From Stutzerimonas stutzeri (GTDB lineage: Bacteria > Pseudomonadota > Gammaproteobacteria > Pseudomonadales > Pseudomonadaceae): 64,000 nt of DNA. Under the pieces are notes generated by a model. That model worked only from the letters and a program-made list of their open reading frames with translations, did no database searches and was not told where the DNA came from. The first letter of the stretch is position 1, and every line of letters begins with the position of its first letter. The stretch is from positions 62,001 to 126,000 of the forward strand of contig NZ_JAAMQZ010000009.1 in assembly GCF_013522825.1 (NCBI RefSeq), given 5' to 3'. Positions 36,041 to 46,616 of this stretch are shown here, one piece after another. A program made the position numbers and the translations under genes.

Positions 36041-36139
36041 GAAAGCAGCTACAAGCTACAAGCTACAAGCTGGAGGCTGGACGAAAATGCCGAACCTGGA
36101 TCACTTGTCGTTCAGCCTCCAGCCTTCCAGCGCTTTTGT
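36041..36139. repeat. Inverted repeat, copy 2, with AGCTACA tandem repeats
   Basis: 36047-36071 holds three tandem AGCTACA units. GCTGGAGGCTGGACGA (36069-36084) and its inverted partner within 36108-36136 form a hairpin. The right arm read in reverse (AAAAGCGCTGGAAGGCTGGA onward) is nearly identical to the arm at 3734-3760. It lies in the divergent rpsB/map gap (35900-36216). Confidence 0.75.
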
Positions 36140-36216
36140 CGGCTCTGCGCCTATTTGGTTTATCATTCGAACTTTCCTTTTTTCGCCGGGCTTCCCGGCA
36201 CCCTCTGAGGTTTTGC

Positions 36217-36999
36217 ATGACTGTCACCATCAAGACGCCTGAAGATATCGAGAAGATGCGCATTGCCGGCCGCCTGGCGGCCGAAGTGCTGGAAATGATC
36301 GGTGAACATGTGAAGCCGGGCGTCACCACCGAAGAGCTGGATCGACTCTGCCACGAGCATATCGTCAATGTGCAGCAGGCCATTCCGGCGCCGCTCAACT
36401 ACAAGGGCTACCCGAAGTCGATCTGCACCTCGATCAATCACGTGGTCTGCCATGGCATTCCCAACGACAAGCCACTGAAGGATGGCGACATCCTCAATAT
36501 CGACATCACCGTGATCAAGGACGGCTATCACGGCGACACCAGCAAGATGTTCATCGTCGGCAAAGCCCCCGAATGGGCCGAGCGCCTGTGCAGGGTGACC
36601 CAGGAGTGCCTCTATAAAGGTATCGAACTCGTGCGCCCCGGCGCGCGCCTCGGCGATATCGGCGAAGTGATCCAGAAGCACGCCGAGAAGAACGGCTTCT
36701 CCGTCGTACGCGAATACTGCGGTCATGGCATCGGCAAGGTGTTCCACGAAGAGCCGCAGGTGCTGCATTACGGACGTGCCGGCACCGGCCTGGAGCTGAA
36801 GGAAGGCATGACTTTCACCATCGAACCGATGATCAACCAGGGCCGCTCGGAAACCCGCCTGCTGGGCGACGGCTGGACGGCCATCACCAAGGACCGCAAG
36901 CTGTCCGCGCAATGGGAGCACACGCTGGTGGTCACCGCCGATGGCTACGAAATCTTCACCCTGCGCAGCGATGACACCATAGCCCGCACCCGCCCCTGA
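36217..36999 (+). CDS. map: Methionine aminopeptidase, type I
   Basis: Removes the initiator methionine from new proteins. The 260 residues carry the metal ligands in NIDITVIKDGYHGDTSKMF, the His in EYCGHGIGKVFHEEPQVLHY, the Glu in FTIEPMI and the Glu in WEHTLVV. ATG 36217 has GAGG upstream; the 27 residues before it come from the repeat-containing gap. glnD follows 23 bases later. Confidence 0.97.
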   Translation: MTVTIKTPEDIEKMRIAGRLAAEVLEMIGEHVKPGVTTEELDRLCHEHIVNVQQAIPAPLNYKGYPKSICTSINHVVCHGIPNDKPLKDGDILNIDITVIKDGYHGDTSKMFIVGKAPEWAERLCRVTQECLYKGIELVRPGARLGDIGEVIQKHAEKNGFSVVREYCGHGIGKVFHEEPQVLHYGRAGTGLELKEGMTFTIEPMINQGRSETRLLGDGWTAITKDRKLSAQWEHTLVVTADGYEIFTLRSDDTIARTRP

Positions 37000-37022
37000 A
37001 TACTGCTTGATGGAGAACTGGC

Positions 37023-39725
37023 ATGCCACAGGTTGATCCCGAACTCTTCGACCGCAGCCAGTTCCAGGCGGAGCTGGCGCTCAAGGCCAGCCCGATTCCC
37101 GCATTCAAGAAGGTCATCAGCAAGGCACGTCAGGTGCTGGACGCACGCTTTCTCGCAGGCTGCGACATTCGCCGCCTGATCGTCGACCGCGCCTGGTTCG
37201 TCGACCAGATCCTGCGCGCCGCCTGGTCGCGCTTCGACTGGAGCAAGGGGGCCGACATCGCCCTGGTAGCCGTTGGCGGCTACGGGCGCGGCGAATTGCA
37301 CCCCTATTCCGATATCGACCTGCTGATCCTGCTCGACGACAGCGATCAGGAACTGTTTCGCGACGCCATCGAAGGTTTTCTGACCCTGCTCTGGGACATC
37401 GGCCTGGAGGTCGGGCAGAGCGTGCGCTCGGTGGCCGAATGCGCCGAAGAGGCTCGCGCAGACCTGACCGTCATCACCAACCTGATGGAAAGCCGCACCA
37501 TTGCCGGTCCCGAGCGCCTGAGGCAGAACATGCTGAAGGTCACCAGCCCGAGTGAAATGTGGCCAAGCAAGGAGTTCTTCCTCGCCAAGCGCAACGAGCA
37601 GCGCGCCCGCCATGCAAAATACAACAATACCGAATACAACCTGGAACCCAACGTCAAAGGCTCCCCGGGCGGATTGCGCGACATCCAGACGATCCTGTGG
37701 ATCGCGCGGCGCCAGTTCGGCAGCCTGAACCTGAGCGCCATCGTCGATCAGGGCTTTCTCACCGAAGGTGAATATTCGCTGCTGGTGTCCAGCCAGGCCT
37801 TTATCTGGCGGGTCCGCTACGGGTTGCACATGCTCGCCGGGCGCGCCGAGGACCGCCTGCTGTTCGATCACCAGCGCAGCCTCGCCACGCTGCTCGGCTA
37901 TGAAGACAGCGATGCCAAGCTGGCCATCGAACGCTTCATGCAGAAGTACTACCGGGTGGTGATGAGCATTTCCGAACTCAGCGACCTAGTGGGCCAGCAC
38001 TTCGCCGAAGTGATTCTCTGGGAAGGCGACAGCGGCGATGCCGTCCCGCTCAACAGCCGCTTTCTGGTGCGTGATCGTTACCTGGAAGTCGCCAGGGACT
38101 CGGTCTTCGTCCATCGTCCCTTTGCGCTGCTGGAAGTCTTCGTGCTGCTCGCACAGCACCCCGAGATCAAGGGCGTGCGCGCCGAGACCATCCGCCTGCT
38201 GCGCGATCACCGCCACCTGATCGACGACGAATTTCGCAGCGATATCCGCAACACCAGCCTGTTCATCGAACTGTTCAAATGCAAGGAAGGCATCCACCGC
38301 AACCTGCGGCGGATGAACCGCTACGGCATTCTCGGACGCTATCTGCCGGAGTTCGGCCATATCGTCGGGCAGATGCAGCACGATCTTTTCCACATCTATA
38401 CCGTCGACGCCCACACGCTCAACGTCATCAAGTACCTACGCAAGCTGAGCAAGCCCGGCGTCGCCGAGAAATACCCGCTGGCCAGCAAACTGGTGGGGCT
38501 GCTGCCCAAGCCGGAACTCATCTACATCGCCGGTCTTTATCACGATATCGCCAAGGGCCGCGGCGGCGATCATTCCGAACTCGGGGCGGTCGATGCCCAG
38601 GCGTTCTGCGTGCGGCACAAGCTGCCGGCCTGGGACACGCGCCTGGTGGTCTGGCTGGTGGCCAATCACCTGATCATGTCCACCACGGCACAACGCAAGG
38701 ATCTTTCCGATCCACAGGTGATCAACGATTTTGCCCAGATGGTCGGTGACGAGACGCATCTGGACTATCTCTACGTGCTCACCGTGGCAGACATCAACGC
38801 TACCAACCCGACGCTCTGGAACTCCTGGCGCGCCAGCCTGCTGCGCCAATTGCACAACGAGACCAGGCGAGCCCTGCGGCGCGGTCTGGAAAACCCGCTG
38901 GAGCGCGAGGAACAGATCCGCCAGACCCAGCGCGCCGCACTCGACAGCCTGGTACGCAACGGCACCGACCCGGACGATGCCGAACAGCTCTGGGCGCAAC
39001 TGGGCGATGACTATTTCATGCGTCACTCGCCGACCGATGTGGCCTGGCATACCGAAGCCATACTCCAGCATGGCGACAGCAGCGAGCCGCTGGTACTGAT
39101 CAAGGAAACCACCCAGCGCGAGTTCGAGGGTGGCACCCAGATCTTCATCTACGCCGCCGACCAGCATGACTTCTTTGCCGTGACCGTGGCCGCCATGGAT
39201 CAGCTCAACCTGAACATCCATGACGCCCGCATCATCACCTCAAGCAGCCAGTTCACCCTCGACACCTATATCGTGCTGGACGTCGATGGCGCGCCGATCG
39301 GCCACGATCCGGAACGCATCCAGGAAATCCGCCACGGGCTGATCGAGGCGCTGCGCAGACCGGAAGAGTACCTGACGATCATCAAGCGGCACGTGCCCCG
39401 GCAACTCAAGCACTTCGCCTTTCCGCCGCAGGTCACCATCCACAACGACACCCAGCGTCCGCAGACCATCATCGAGGTCATCGCACCGGATCGCCCCGGC
39501 CTGCTGGCACGCATTGGCCAGCTGTTCCTGGACTTCGACCTGTCGGTGCAGAACGCCAAGATCGCCACCATGGGCGAGCGGGTGGAGGACGTGTTCTTCG
39601 TGACCAATGCCGATAATCAGCCACTGTCGGACCCGCAGCTGTGCCTCCAACTGCAGGAGGCGCTGGTCAGGCAGCTATCGCAGGAAAACGAGCATCAGGC
39701 ATCGCCCAGCAGCATCGAGATCTGA
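37023..39725 (+). CDS. glnD: Bifunctional uridylyltransferase/uridylyl-removing enzyme
   Basis: Sensor of nitrogen status that adds UMP to PII proteins when glutamine is low and removes it when glutamine is high. The 900 residues have the nucleotidyltransferase motif [19 protein letters not shown] near residue 85, the HD hydrolase motif [17 protein letters not shown] around residue 505, and two C-terminal ACT domains (about residues 705-785 and 815-890, the latter starting [16 protein letters not shown]). It probably shares a transcript with map. The Mrp operon converges on it 24 bases after its stop. Confidence 0.98.
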   Translation: MPQVDPELFDRSQFQAELALKASPIPAFKKVISKARQVLDARFLAGCDIRRLIVDRAWFVDQILRAAWSRFDWSKGADIALVAVGGYGRGELHPYSDIDLLILLDDSDQELFRDAIEGFLTLLWDIGLEVGQSVRSVAECAEEARADLTVITNLMESRTIAGPERLRQNMLKVTSPSEMWPSKEFFLAKRNEQRARHAKYNNTEYNLEPNVKGSPGGLRDIQTILWIARRQFGSLNLSAIVDQGFLTEGEYSLLVSSQAFIWRVRYGLHMLAGRAEDRLLFDHQRSLATLLGYEDSDAKLAIERFMQKYYRVVMSISELSDLVGQHFAEVILWEGDSGDAVPLNSRFLVRDRYLEVARDSVFVHRPFALLEVFVLLAQHPEIKGVRAETIRLLRDHRHLIDDEFRSDIRNTSLFIELFKCKEGIHRNLRRMNRYGILGRYLPEFGHIVGQMQHDLFHIYTVDAHTLNVIKYLRKLSKPGVAEKYPLASKLVGLLPKPELIYIAGLYHDIAKGRGGDHSELGAVDAQAFCVRHKLPAWDTRLVVWLVANHLIMSTTAQRKDLSDPQVINDFAQMVGDETHLDYLYVLTVADINATNPTLWNSWRASLLRQLHNETRRALRRGLENPLEREEQIRQTQRAALDSLVRNGTDPDDAEQLWAQLGDDYFMRHSPTDVAWHTEAILQHGDSSEPLVLIKETTQREFEGGTQIFIYAADQHDFFAVTVAAMDQLNLNIHDARIITSSSQFTLDTYIVLDVDGAPIGHDPERIQEIRHGLIEALRRPEEYLTIIKRHVPRQLKHFAFPPQVTIHNDTQRPQTIIEVIAPDRPGLLARIGQLFLDFDLSVQNAKIATMGERVEDVFFVTNADNQPLSDPQLCLQLQEALVRQLSQENEHQASPSSIEI

Positions 39726-39749
39726 ACAGCCCGCCTTGCCAAGCGCCGT

Positions 39750-40079
39750 TCAATCCCAAGGCCGGCCCTTGGTGCGCTCGACGCTGAACAGCTTCTGCTG
39801 CATGGCCGCCTTGGCCAGCATGTGAGCGCTGACCGGGGCGGTGATGAACAGGAACAGGGTTATCAGCAGTTCGTGCAGGCTCAGGCCATCGTTTTGATAG
39901 CTGAAGAAAAGCATCGAGGCGACAAGTATCCCGCCCACTCCGAGGGTGGTGGCCTTGGTCGGCCCATGCAGACGAGTATAGAAGTCGGGCAGGCGATACA
40001 GGCCTATCGCTCCGATCAGCGCAAAGATGCTTCCGACGATCAGACAGACGCTGACCAGCAATTCAATCCAGAACGGCAT
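39750..40079 (-). CDS. mnhG: Mrp/Mnh cation:proton antiporter subunit G
   Basis: Small membrane subunit (109 residues) of the multi-subunit Na+(K+)/H+ antiporter, with three membrane helices; PDFYTRLHGPTKATTLGVGG is the family hallmark. It is the last gene of the operon, 9 bases after mnhF. It converges on glnD with only 24 bases between and no clear terminator. Confidence 0.93.
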   Translation of the reverse strand: MPFWIELLVSVCLIVGSIFALIGAIGLYRLPDFYTRLHGPTKATTLGVGGILVASMLFFSYQNDGLSLHELLITLFLFITAPVSAHMLAKAAMQQKLFSVERTKGRPWD

Positions 40080-40088
40080 GTGCTCTCC

Positions 40089-40358
40089 TCAATCGATGAT
40101 GTCGCCGTGCAGCAAATGCTTGCCTACCGCAACGGTACTGACGAAGCCCATCACCGCAATCAGCAGCGCGGCCTCGAAGAACAGATCGGAAGCCAGCCAG
40201 ATACCGAACAGCACGATCAGCGCCAGGCCATTGATATACAGCGTATCGAGCGCCAGCACCCGGTCTGGCATGTCCGGCCCCCTGACCAGGCGAATGAGAT
40301 TGAGCAGCACCGCCACACCCAGCAGGCCCATACAGAAGAGAATCACGTAGGCTAGCAT
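40089..40358 (-). CDS. mnhF: Mrp/Mnh antiporter subunit F
   Basis: Membrane subunit of 89 residues with three helices; LVRGPDMPDRVLALDTL and LLHGDIID are the conserved family segments. It overlaps mnhE by seven bases. Confidence 0.92.
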   Translation of the reverse strand: MLAYVILFCMGLLGVAVLLNLIRLVRGPDMPDRVLALDTLYINGLALIVLFGIWLASDLFFEAALLIAVMGFVSTVAVGKHLLHGDIID

Positions 40359-40846
40359 TCGAAAATCTCCAGCAGCGGCGCCTCATAGCGGCTCTTCACC
40401 TCGGTGACCACCGTCTCTATATCGGGTGCATCCAGCGCATGCAGAAGCAAGCTCCTGTGATCGGCACTGAGGCCAGCCGATACTGTACCGGGCGTCAGCG
40501 AGATGATGCTGGTCAGCGTCGCCAGTACGAATTCGTTTTCAATCAGCATCGGCACTTCGATGAACGCAGGCTGCAGTTTCTCCTTCGACCCGAGCACCAG
40601 CCTGGCCACATGAATGTTGGCGATCACGATGTCATAGAACACCATCAGCATGAACAGGCACAGCTTGAGCGGCTTGCGCACAGGCGGCACATCGATCAGG
40701 AAGCCTGCGACCAACAGCGGGATCACCCAGCCGAGGAACAACCCCAGTACGATGTGACCGACCCCCAGGGTATTGTTCATCAGCAGCCAGAGTGCAGCCA
40801 ACAGCAGCGTCAGCATGGGATTGGGCAGCAGACGGAACCTCTTCAT
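40352..40846 (-). CDS. mnhE: Mrp/Mnh antiporter subunit E
   Basis: Membrane subunit of 164 residues with two or three N-terminal helices and a soluble C-terminal half containing the conserved SIISLTPGTVSAGLSADHRS. It overlaps mnhD by four bases (ATGA) and mnhF by seven. Confidence 0.92.
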   Translation of the reverse strand: MKRFRLLPNPMLTLLLAALWLLMNNTLGVGHIVLGLFLGWVIPLLVAGFLIDVPPVRKPLKLCLFMLMVFYDIVIANIHVARLVLGSKEKLQPAFIEVPMLIENEFVLATLTSIISLTPGTVSAGLSADHRSLLLHALDAPDIETVVTEVKSRYEAPLLEIFEC

Positions 40847-42351
40847 GCACCACCTCCCTGAATGATCTGCAGATAAGGACCGAGGTCGAACAACTGTGCA
40901 GCCGTGGCCTGGACATACGCCTGCACCGGCTGTGCGGAAACGACCAGCAGCACGCTGCCCAGCAACAAGCCAAGAGTCGCCAGCAAGCGCAGCGAATCGG
41001 ACGGCGCCCCTACAACCTCTGCTACCGCATCGCTCGGTCGCCAGAAGATCGTGCTCCCAGCGCGGCTCAGGGTGATTACCATGCCCAGCCCGCCCACCAG
41101 CACCACAGGCCAGAGCGCCAGGGCGCCGTTACCGGGCGATACCGCCTGCAACAGCATCACCTTGCCCAGAAAGCCGGAAAAAGGTGGCAGTCCGGCAACC
41201 GAAATGGCACCAAAAAAGAACAGCGCCCCCAGCAGCAACGGCTGCCTCAGCGCTGGCGCCGATACCAGCTCTGAGCCCTTCTCACCCCGCTGACAGGCAA
41301 TCAGATCCGCCAGCAGGAACAGCCCACCGGCGACCAGCGTACTGTGCAGCAGGTAGTAGAGCGCAGCGCTCAGGCCCTGCTCGGTGCCCAGGGCAAACCC
41401 GGCCAGCAGGGTTCCCACCGAAACCACCACCAGATACGCCAACAGCATCTGCAGATTGCGCGCCGCGAGCGCGCCCAGCACGCCAGCGGCAAGGGTGAGC
41501 ATCGCCAGCGGCCACAGCCAGTCGAGCACCATATTGTTCAGGATGCCTGCCTCGCTGCCGTAAACCAGCGTGAATACCCGGACAATCGCATACAGACCGA
41601 GCTTGGTCATGATCGCGAACAGCGCCGCAACCGGTGCCGTCGCCGCGGCATAGGCGCGCGGCAACCAGAAGTACAACGGCAGAATCGCACCTTTCAGCGC
41701 AAATACGATCAGCAGCAGATAGCCCGCCGCCGCCAGCAGGGGTGCATCGGCAGGATCGGTCGCGCCGACCCGGATGGCCAGATCGGCCATGTTCAAGGTT
41801 CCGGTGAGGCCGTACAGCATGCTGACCCCGATCAGGAACAACCCCGAACCCAGCAGGTTCAACACCACATAGTGAATACCGGCCTGCACGCGCTTCGCCC
41901 CGTTGCCATGCAGCAACAGCGCATAGGATGAAATCAGCAGGATCTCGAAGAACACGAACAGGTTGAACAGGTCACCAGTCAGGAAGGCGCCGTTGATGCC
42001 AGCCAGCTGAAACTGGAACAGCGCATGGAAATTCGGGCCTTTTTCATCGTCTCCACGCGAGGCGTAAAGAACCGCAAAGCCCGCCAGCACTGCCGTCACC
42101 AACAGCATCATCGCACTCAGGCGATCGAGCAGCAGCATGATGCCGAACGGTGGCAACCAATTGCCAAGCTGGTAGACGAACAGCGTTCCGCTATTGGCTT
42201 GCAGCAGCAGCCACAGGGCCAGCGGCACAAGCAACCAGGTCGCCAGCAAGGACAGCAGACGCTTGAAAGGCGTACCCATTCTATGGGTCAGCAACAGCAG
42301 ACTGCCGACGAGCAACGGCAGCAGGATCGGAAGGATCAACACATGATTCAT
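40843..42351 (-). CDS. mnhD: Mrp/Mnh antiporter subunit D (NuoM/N-like)
   Basis: Proton-translocating subunit of 502 residues and about 14 helices, homologous to the NuoM/NuoN subunits of complex I. Key charged residues of the family are present in FFEILLISSYALLLHG (TM5 Glu), LKGAILPLYFWLPRAY (TM7 Lys region) and SVAGLPPFSGFLGK. It overlaps mnhC and mnhE by four bases each. Confidence 0.94.
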   Translation of the reverse strand: MNHVLILPILLPLLVGSLLLLTHRMGTPFKRLLSLLATWLLVPLALWLLLQANSGTLFVYQLGNWLPPFGIMLLLDRLSAMMLLVTAVLAGFAVLYASRGDDEKGPNFHALFQFQLAGINGAFLTGDLFNLFVFFEILLISSYALLLHGNGAKRVQAGIHYVVLNLLGSGLFLIGVSMLYGLTGTLNMADLAIRVGATDPADAPLLAAAGYLLLIVFALKGAILPLYFWLPRAYAAATAPVAALFAIMTKLGLYAIVRVFTLVYGSEAGILNNMVLDWLWPLAMLTLAAGVLGALAARNLQMLLAYLVVVSVGTLLAGFALGTEQGLSAALYYLLHSTLVAGGLFLLADLIACQRGEKGSELVSAPALRQPLLLGALFFFGAISVAGLPPFSGFLGKVMLLQAVSPGNGALALWPVVLVGGLGMVITLSRAGSTIFWRPSDAVAEVVGAPSDSLRLLATLGLLLGSVLLVVSAQPVQAYVQATAAQLFDLGPYLQIIQGGGA

Positions 42352-42677
42352 TCGCGCGGCTCCCGACCGTCCACATGATCGGTTTTCAGCTCACCCAGAC
42401 CACGCAGAGACAGCACCACGACAAATGCAGTCATGGCAAAGCCGATGACGATGGCGGTCAGTACCAGCGCCTGCGGGAGCGGATCGCCATATTCCGCGCT
42501 TCTGCCGATGACAGCCGGCATGCCCGTGGTCAGCCGGCCCATGGAAAAAATGAACAGGTTCACAGCGTAGGATATGAGCGTCAGCCCCATCACCACCGGA
42601 AATATTCGCGCACGCAACAGCAGATAGACACCGCTGGCCATCATGATTCCCAGCGTTATCGCCAGTACAGCTTCCAT
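42348..42677 (-). CDS. mnhC: Mrp/Mnh antiporter subunit C (NuoK-like)
   Basis: Membrane subunit of 109 residues with three helices, homologous to NuoK (SYAVNLFIFSMG and DPLPQALVLTAIVIGFA). I chose ATG 42677 ([10 protein letters not shown]), which shares one base with the stop of the A-B gene; the six residues before it are not conserved. Confidence 0.93.
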   Translation of the reverse strand: MEAVLAITLGIMMASGVYLLLRARIFPVVMGLTLISYAVNLFIFSMGRLTTGMPAVIGRSAEYGDPLPQALVLTAIVIGFAMTAFVVVLSLRGLGELKTDHVDGREPRE

Positions 42678-45469
42678 CAGAGCACCTCCTTGCACGATTC
42701 ATCCTGGCTGACGTGGCCGATATTGGACAGGATCAGCAGGGTTGCACCGACTACCGCCAGATATACGCCCAGGTCGAACAGCATGGCCGTAGCCAGCTCG
42801 AACTCACCAATGAATGGAAGATGGAAATGGTCGAAGGCTGAGGTCAGGAACGGATAACCGAACAGCCAGCTGCCCAACCCGGTCAGACCTGCGGTGAGAA
42901 CACCGAGGCCGGCGATGCCGTGGTAGCTGAAGGGTTGGCGCTGCTGCGCCCAGGTCACGCCGTGGGAAATGTATTGCAGGATCAATGCGACCGCCGTAAT
43001 CAGGCCTGCAATGAAACCGCCACCCGGCAGGTTGTGCCCACGCAGGAAAATGAACACGGAAATCAGCAAGGCCATCGGCAGCAACGCACGGGCCAGTGTG
43101 TCCAGGACCATCGGGTGGCTGTCGGTGCTCCACAGCCTACCGCCGTAGTCACGCAGCGGATGGGGCAGATGCAATCCATAGAGCAATCCATAGATGCCCA
43201 CCGCAGCGATGGCCAGGACCGATATTTCGCCGAGCGTATCGAAGCCACGGAAGTCCACCAGAATCACGTTGACCACGTTGGTGCCGCCGCCACCCGAAAC
43301 GCTGTTCTCCAGAAAGAAGGATGCGATGCTCTCGTAAGGCCGCGTCAGTACCGCATACGTGAGCAAGGCGATCATGGTGCCGAAACTGCCGGCAAGGATC
43401 AGGTCACGGAAGCTGCGCAGGCTGCTCGACTCCGCCGGAGTTCGGTCAGGCATGAAGAACAGCGCCAGGATGAGCAGGATGATGGTCACCACCTCGACCG
43501 ACAGTTGCGTCAAGGCGAGGTCTGGCGCCGAATAGCGAGCGAAGGCCAGCGCCACCATCAGCCCGACCACGCTCAGCACCATGAGCGCCACGAGTCGCCG
43601 ACGGTGGAAAAGCACTGTCAGCAGCGATGCCAGACTGAGGATCGCCATTCCGCCGACAGTGATGATATCCAGAGGGGTGAGTGCAACCGGACCACTGAAG
43701 ATCTTCAGCGGCGTCAGGGCATAGATCACCAACAGCAGCGAACTGAACAGTACCAGCATCAGGTAGCGCTGCAATGAACCGTTCTCCAGGCGTTCGGTCA
43801 CCCAGCGCGCGCCTGCGGTAAGGTCGCTGATCACACGCCTGAAAACCTCCAGCGAATCGACCCGGGGAAGCCCTTCGTACCAGAGGAATATCCACTTGCG
43901 CAGTCCATAGATGAGCACCCCACCGAGCAACGCGACAAAACTCATCAACAGCGGCAGGTTGAAGCCGTGCCAGATCGACAGGCTGTATTCGGGCACCGTG
44001 CCATTCAGGGTTCCGGCAACCGCAGTCGCCAGCAGAGGCGCCACGGTGTAGGCCGGCAACATGCCGACCATCAGGCAGAGCAGCACCAGGATCTCCACCG
44101 GAATCTTCATGTAGCGCGCCGGCTCATGCGGTGGGTATTTGGGCAGGTCGATCGGCTCGCCATTGAAGAACACGTCATGCACGAAGCGAAGCGAATAGGC
44201 TACCGAGAAAGCGCCAGCCAGGGTCGCCAGCGCCGGGATGGTCCAGTAGAAGCTGCCCAGCAGATGCTGGTCGAGGGTCTCGGCGAAGAACATTTCCTTG
44301 CTCAGGAAACCATTGAGCAGGGGCACGCCGGCCATCGCCAGCGAGGCGATCATCGCCAGTACTGCCGTGTGCGGCATGTATTTCAGCATGCCGTTGATAC
44401 GCCGCATGTCGCGGGTTCCGGTCTCGTGATCGATGATCCCTGCGGCCATGAACAGCGAGGCCTTGAAGGTGGCGTGGTTGATGATGTGAAAAATCGCCGC
44501 CACCGCCGCCAGCCGCGAGTCGAGACCGAACAACAGGGTGATCAGCCCCAGATGGCTGATGGTCGAGTAGGCCAGCAGCCCCTTGAGATCGTGCTGAAAC
44601 AGCGCCATCACGGCGCCGATCAGCAGCGTTGCCAGCCCGGTCATGCTGACCAGGTAGAACCACCACTCCGAATCCGACAGCGCCGGATACAAGCGCGCCA
44701 GCAGGAACACTCCGGCCTTGACCATGGTGGCCGAATGCAGAAAGGCCGAAACCGGCGTCGGCGCGGCCATCGCCTGCGGCAGCCAGAAATGGAACGGGAA
44801 CTGTGCGGACTTGGTGAAAACCCCGAGCAGCACCAGAATCAGCGTCAACGGATACAAGGCATGCGCCCGAATCAGGTCGCCGGAGACCAGCACCGCACTC
44901 AATTCGTAGCTGCCAACGATATGACCGATCAGCAGGATGCCGGCCAGCAATGCCAGCCCGCCGCCCCCCGTCACCGCCAGCGCCATGCGAGCGCCCTGGC
45001 GCGCATCGGAGCGATGATTCCAGAAGCCGATCAGCAGAAAGGAAGAGAGGCTCGTCAGCTCCCAGAACATCAGCATCAGCAACAGGTTTTCGGACAGCAC
45101 CACGCCAAGCATCGCGCCCATGAACAGCAGGAAAAAACTGTAAAAGCGCCCCATCGGCTCATGTTTCGACAGGTAGTAACGCGCATAGAGAATGACCAGC
45201 AAGCCAATGCCCAGAATCAACAGGGCAAACAGGAAGCCCAGCCCGTCGAGCCTCAGGCTCAGATTCAGACCGAGCTCCGATAGCCAGGGCAACATCTGCA
45301 CTTCGACTTCGCCGTCGAACACCGCGGCACGTTTGGTCATGAGGAGAATCAGCGCCGCCAGTGGAGCCAGGCCTGCACCGAAAGCACAGGCGGACCGGCC
45401 AAGCCTTTCGAACAGCAACGGCAGGCAGATTCCGAGGAATGGCAGAGCGATTATCAGCGCAAGCGCCAT
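42677..45469 (-). CDS. mnhA: Mrp/Mnh antiporter fused subunit A-B
   Basis: Largest subunit (930 residues, about 20 helices). The N-terminal two-thirds is NuoL-like MrpA, with the TM5 Glu in [18 protein letters not shown] and Lys in [17 protein letters not shown]. The C-terminal part from about residue 770 ([20 protein letters not shown]) is the MrpB domain. Fusion of A and B marks a group 2 Mrp operon, which therefore has six genes. ATG 45469 has AAGGGG eight bases upstream; a TTG two codons earlier is too close to it. The complex exchanges Na+ or K+ for protons and supports alkali and salt tolerance. Confidence 0.95.
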   Translation of the reverse strand: MALALIIALPFLGICLPLLFERLGRSACAFGAGLAPLAALILLMTKRAAVFDGEVEVQMLPWLSELGLNLSLRLDGLGFLFALLILGIGLLVILYARYYLSKHEPMGRFYSFFLLFMGAMLGVVLSENLLLMLMFWELTSLSSFLLIGFWNHRSDARQGARMALAVTGGGGLALLAGILLIGHIVGSYELSAVLVSGDLIRAHALYPLTLILVLLGVFTKSAQFPFHFWLPQAMAAPTPVSAFLHSATMVKAGVFLLARLYPALSDSEWWFYLVSMTGLATLLIGAVMALFQHDLKGLLAYSTISHLGLITLLFGLDSRLAAVAAIFHIINHATFKASLFMAAGIIDHETGTRDMRRINGMLKYMPHTAVLAMIASLAMAGVPLLNGFLSKEMFFAETLDQHLLGSFYWTIPALATLAGAFSVAYSLRFVHDVFFNGEPIDLPKYPPHEPARYMKIPVEILVLLCLMVGMLPAYTVAPLLATAVAGTLNGTVPEYSLSIWHGFNLPLLMSFVALLGGVLIYGLRKWIFLWYEGLPRVDSLEVFRRVISDLTAGARWVTERLENGSLQRYLMLVLFSSLLLVIYALTPLKIFSGPVALTPLDIITVGGMAILSLASLLTVLFHRRRLVALMVLSVVGLMVALAFARYSAPDLALTQLSVEVVTIILLILALFFMPDRTPAESSSLRSFRDLILAGSFGTMIALLTYAVLTRPYESIASFFLENSVSGGGGTNVVNVILVDFRGFDTLGEISVLAIAAVGIYGLLYGLHLPHPLRDYGGRLWSTDSHPMVLDTLARALLPMALLISVFIFLRGHNLPGGGFIAGLITAVALILQYISHGVTWAQQRQPFSYHGIAGLGVLTAGLTGLGSWLFGYPFLTSAFDHFHLPFIGEFELATAMLFDLGVYLAVVGATLLILSNIGHVSQDESCKEVL

Positions 45470-45560
45470 GAGCAAAACCCCTTGAGCCGCGCAAGTGCGC
45501 AGCGGTTATATCCTTTGGTAGGCCAGCACTCAGCCCAAAGAGGCATGACGGCGTGCGACG

Positions 45561-45589
45561 ATTATCCACACCGACTACCGTAACGTCAT
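45561..45589 (-). promoter_or_regulatory. Candidate sigma-70 promoter of the mnh operon
   Basis: On the minus strand ATGACG (45589-45584), a 17-base spacer and GATAAT (45566-45561) match the -35 at four and the -10 at five of six positions. Transcription would start about 85 bases before mnhA. Confidence 0.4.
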
Positions 45590-45605
45590 GGATTGATATA
45601 TTTCT

Positions 45606-45641
45606 AAAAACGAAAGCGCGATCCGCTTGCGTGGATCGCAC
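45606..45641 (-). terminator. Terminator after the glycine-zipper lipoprotein gene
   Basis: GCGATCC (45618-45624) pairs with GGATCGC (45633-45639); on the minus strand the stem is followed by GCTTTCGTTTTT. It lies about 70 bases after the lipoprotein stop, upstream of the mnh promoter, and would insulate the two. The remainder of the gap 45470-45707 shows only the mnh promoter. Confidence 0.6.
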
Positions 45642-45707
45642 TTCTTCGCATGACGGGCTCAACCTAACAACTGGAGCGGTACAAAACCACCGCACCAGCC
45701 GAAAGTA

Positions 45708-46169
45708 TCAGGGCGCTATACGACTGGTGCCATTGACGGTCATGACCCGCACCCGCTGGCCCACTCGAAATACCTGATTGGGCTCGACCTGCTGCACATA
45801 GGCACGCAGGCTGCCATCGTCCTCACGCAGCGTAATCTCGACGCCCTGGGTGCGCGTGATACCTTCTTCCGCTGCGGCACCCAGCATGCCGCCAGCCACC
45901 GCACCGATCACGGCGGCCACCGCACTGCCACGTCCACCACCGACACCACTGCCAGCTATGCCACCCACAACGGCGCCAGCGCCGCCGCCTATGGGCGTCT
46001 TGGTCCCTTCGATCTGGACCGGACGGAGCGACTCGATGGTTCCATAGCGAACGGTCTGCACCGTTCGCGCTTCATCGCGGGAATAGGAATCACCGGTCAG
46101 ATTGGATGTACAACCGCCCACGGCCAGCGCCATGACGGTGAACGAAGCAACTAAGACAGGGTTGCGCAT
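45708..46169 (-). CDS. Glycine-zipper 2TM outer membrane lipoprotein (SlyB-like)
   Basis: Envelope lipoprotein of 153 residues. The signal peptide ends in a VGGC lipobox (Cys20). The middle has two glycine-zipper segments (GGGAGAVVGGIAGSGVGG and AVIGAVAGGMLGAAAEEG), and the C-terminus a small beta domain (VEITLREDDGSLRAYVQ). SlyB-like proteins stabilise the outer membrane under stress. ATG 46169 has AGGAGAG seven bases upstream. A near-consensus AlgU/RpoE promoter lies about 60 bases before it, fitting envelope-stress control. Confidence 0.88.
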   Translation of the reverse strand: MRNPVLVASFTVMALAVGGCTSNLTGDSYSRDEARTVQTVRYGTIESLRPVQIEGTKTPIGGGAGAVVGGIAGSGVGGGRGSAVAAVIGAVAGGMLGAAAEEGITRTQGVEITLREDDGSLRAYVQQVEPNQVFRVGQRVRVMTVNGTSRIAP

Positions 46170-46234
46170 ATGTACTCTCCTGAAACGATATTGACCCGGC
46201 GCTGGGTAGGCCTGTGGCGAAGAATCCCTTGGCA

Positions 46235-46261
46235 ACAGACTCGTCCTGACTCAGCATGTTC
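46235..46261 (-). promoter_or_regulatory. Candidate AlgU/RpoE promoter of the SlyB-like gene
   Basis: On the minus strand GAACAT (46261-46256), exactly 16 bases, then TCTGT (46239-46235). Against GAACTT-N16-TCTGA this is five of six and four of five. Start near 46229, about 60 bases before the ATG. Confidence 0.55.
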
Positions 46262-46385
46262 AGGCTATCCTGGTCCTTCATCCCGGTCCGATGAAACATA
46301 ACAGACCTTGGCAAGGCCCTACTGTACCCGAGGCTATAGCGCCCCGCACAGGCGAAAAGCCCTCTGCAACTCATGAGACTTCTCC

Positions 46386-46616
46386 ATGGATTACTTCATC
46401 ATAGCCGTCACCACCATTGCCGGCCTGGCATTTCATGCCTGGCTGTTCGTGCGTTTCAGACGCTGGGCCGACCGCGACCTGGCACTTTCCCTGGCAGGGA
46501 ATGACCCGGATAGACGCACCTGGATATTGGAAAGACTGGCAGCCGCCAAAGCGGCGAAAGTCAAAAGAAAGGATTTGCAAAGCTGGCTGGAACGGGAGCT
46601 GGAAAATCACACCTGA
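46386..46616 (+). CDS. Small hypothetical membrane-anchored protein
   Basis: Protein of 76 residues with one N-terminal hydrophobic helix (about residues 3-22, [19 protein letters not shown]) and a highly basic cytoplasmic tail ([16 protein letters not shown], then [20 protein letters not shown]). No function known to me. The last 10 bases overlap the end of pdxH, which converges on it. Coding is supported by sensible codon use and by a similar small protein beside pdxH in other Pseudomonas, as I recall. Confidence 0.65.
   Translation: MDYFIIAVTTIAGLAFHAWLFVRFRRWADRDLALSLAGNDPDRRTWILERLAAAKAAKVKRKDLQSWLERELENHT

Noticed and set aside
43967-45283. Plus-strand frame opposite the fused mnhA.
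   Set aside because: Very rich in Gln, Arg and His, typical of the antisense of a membrane protein gene.
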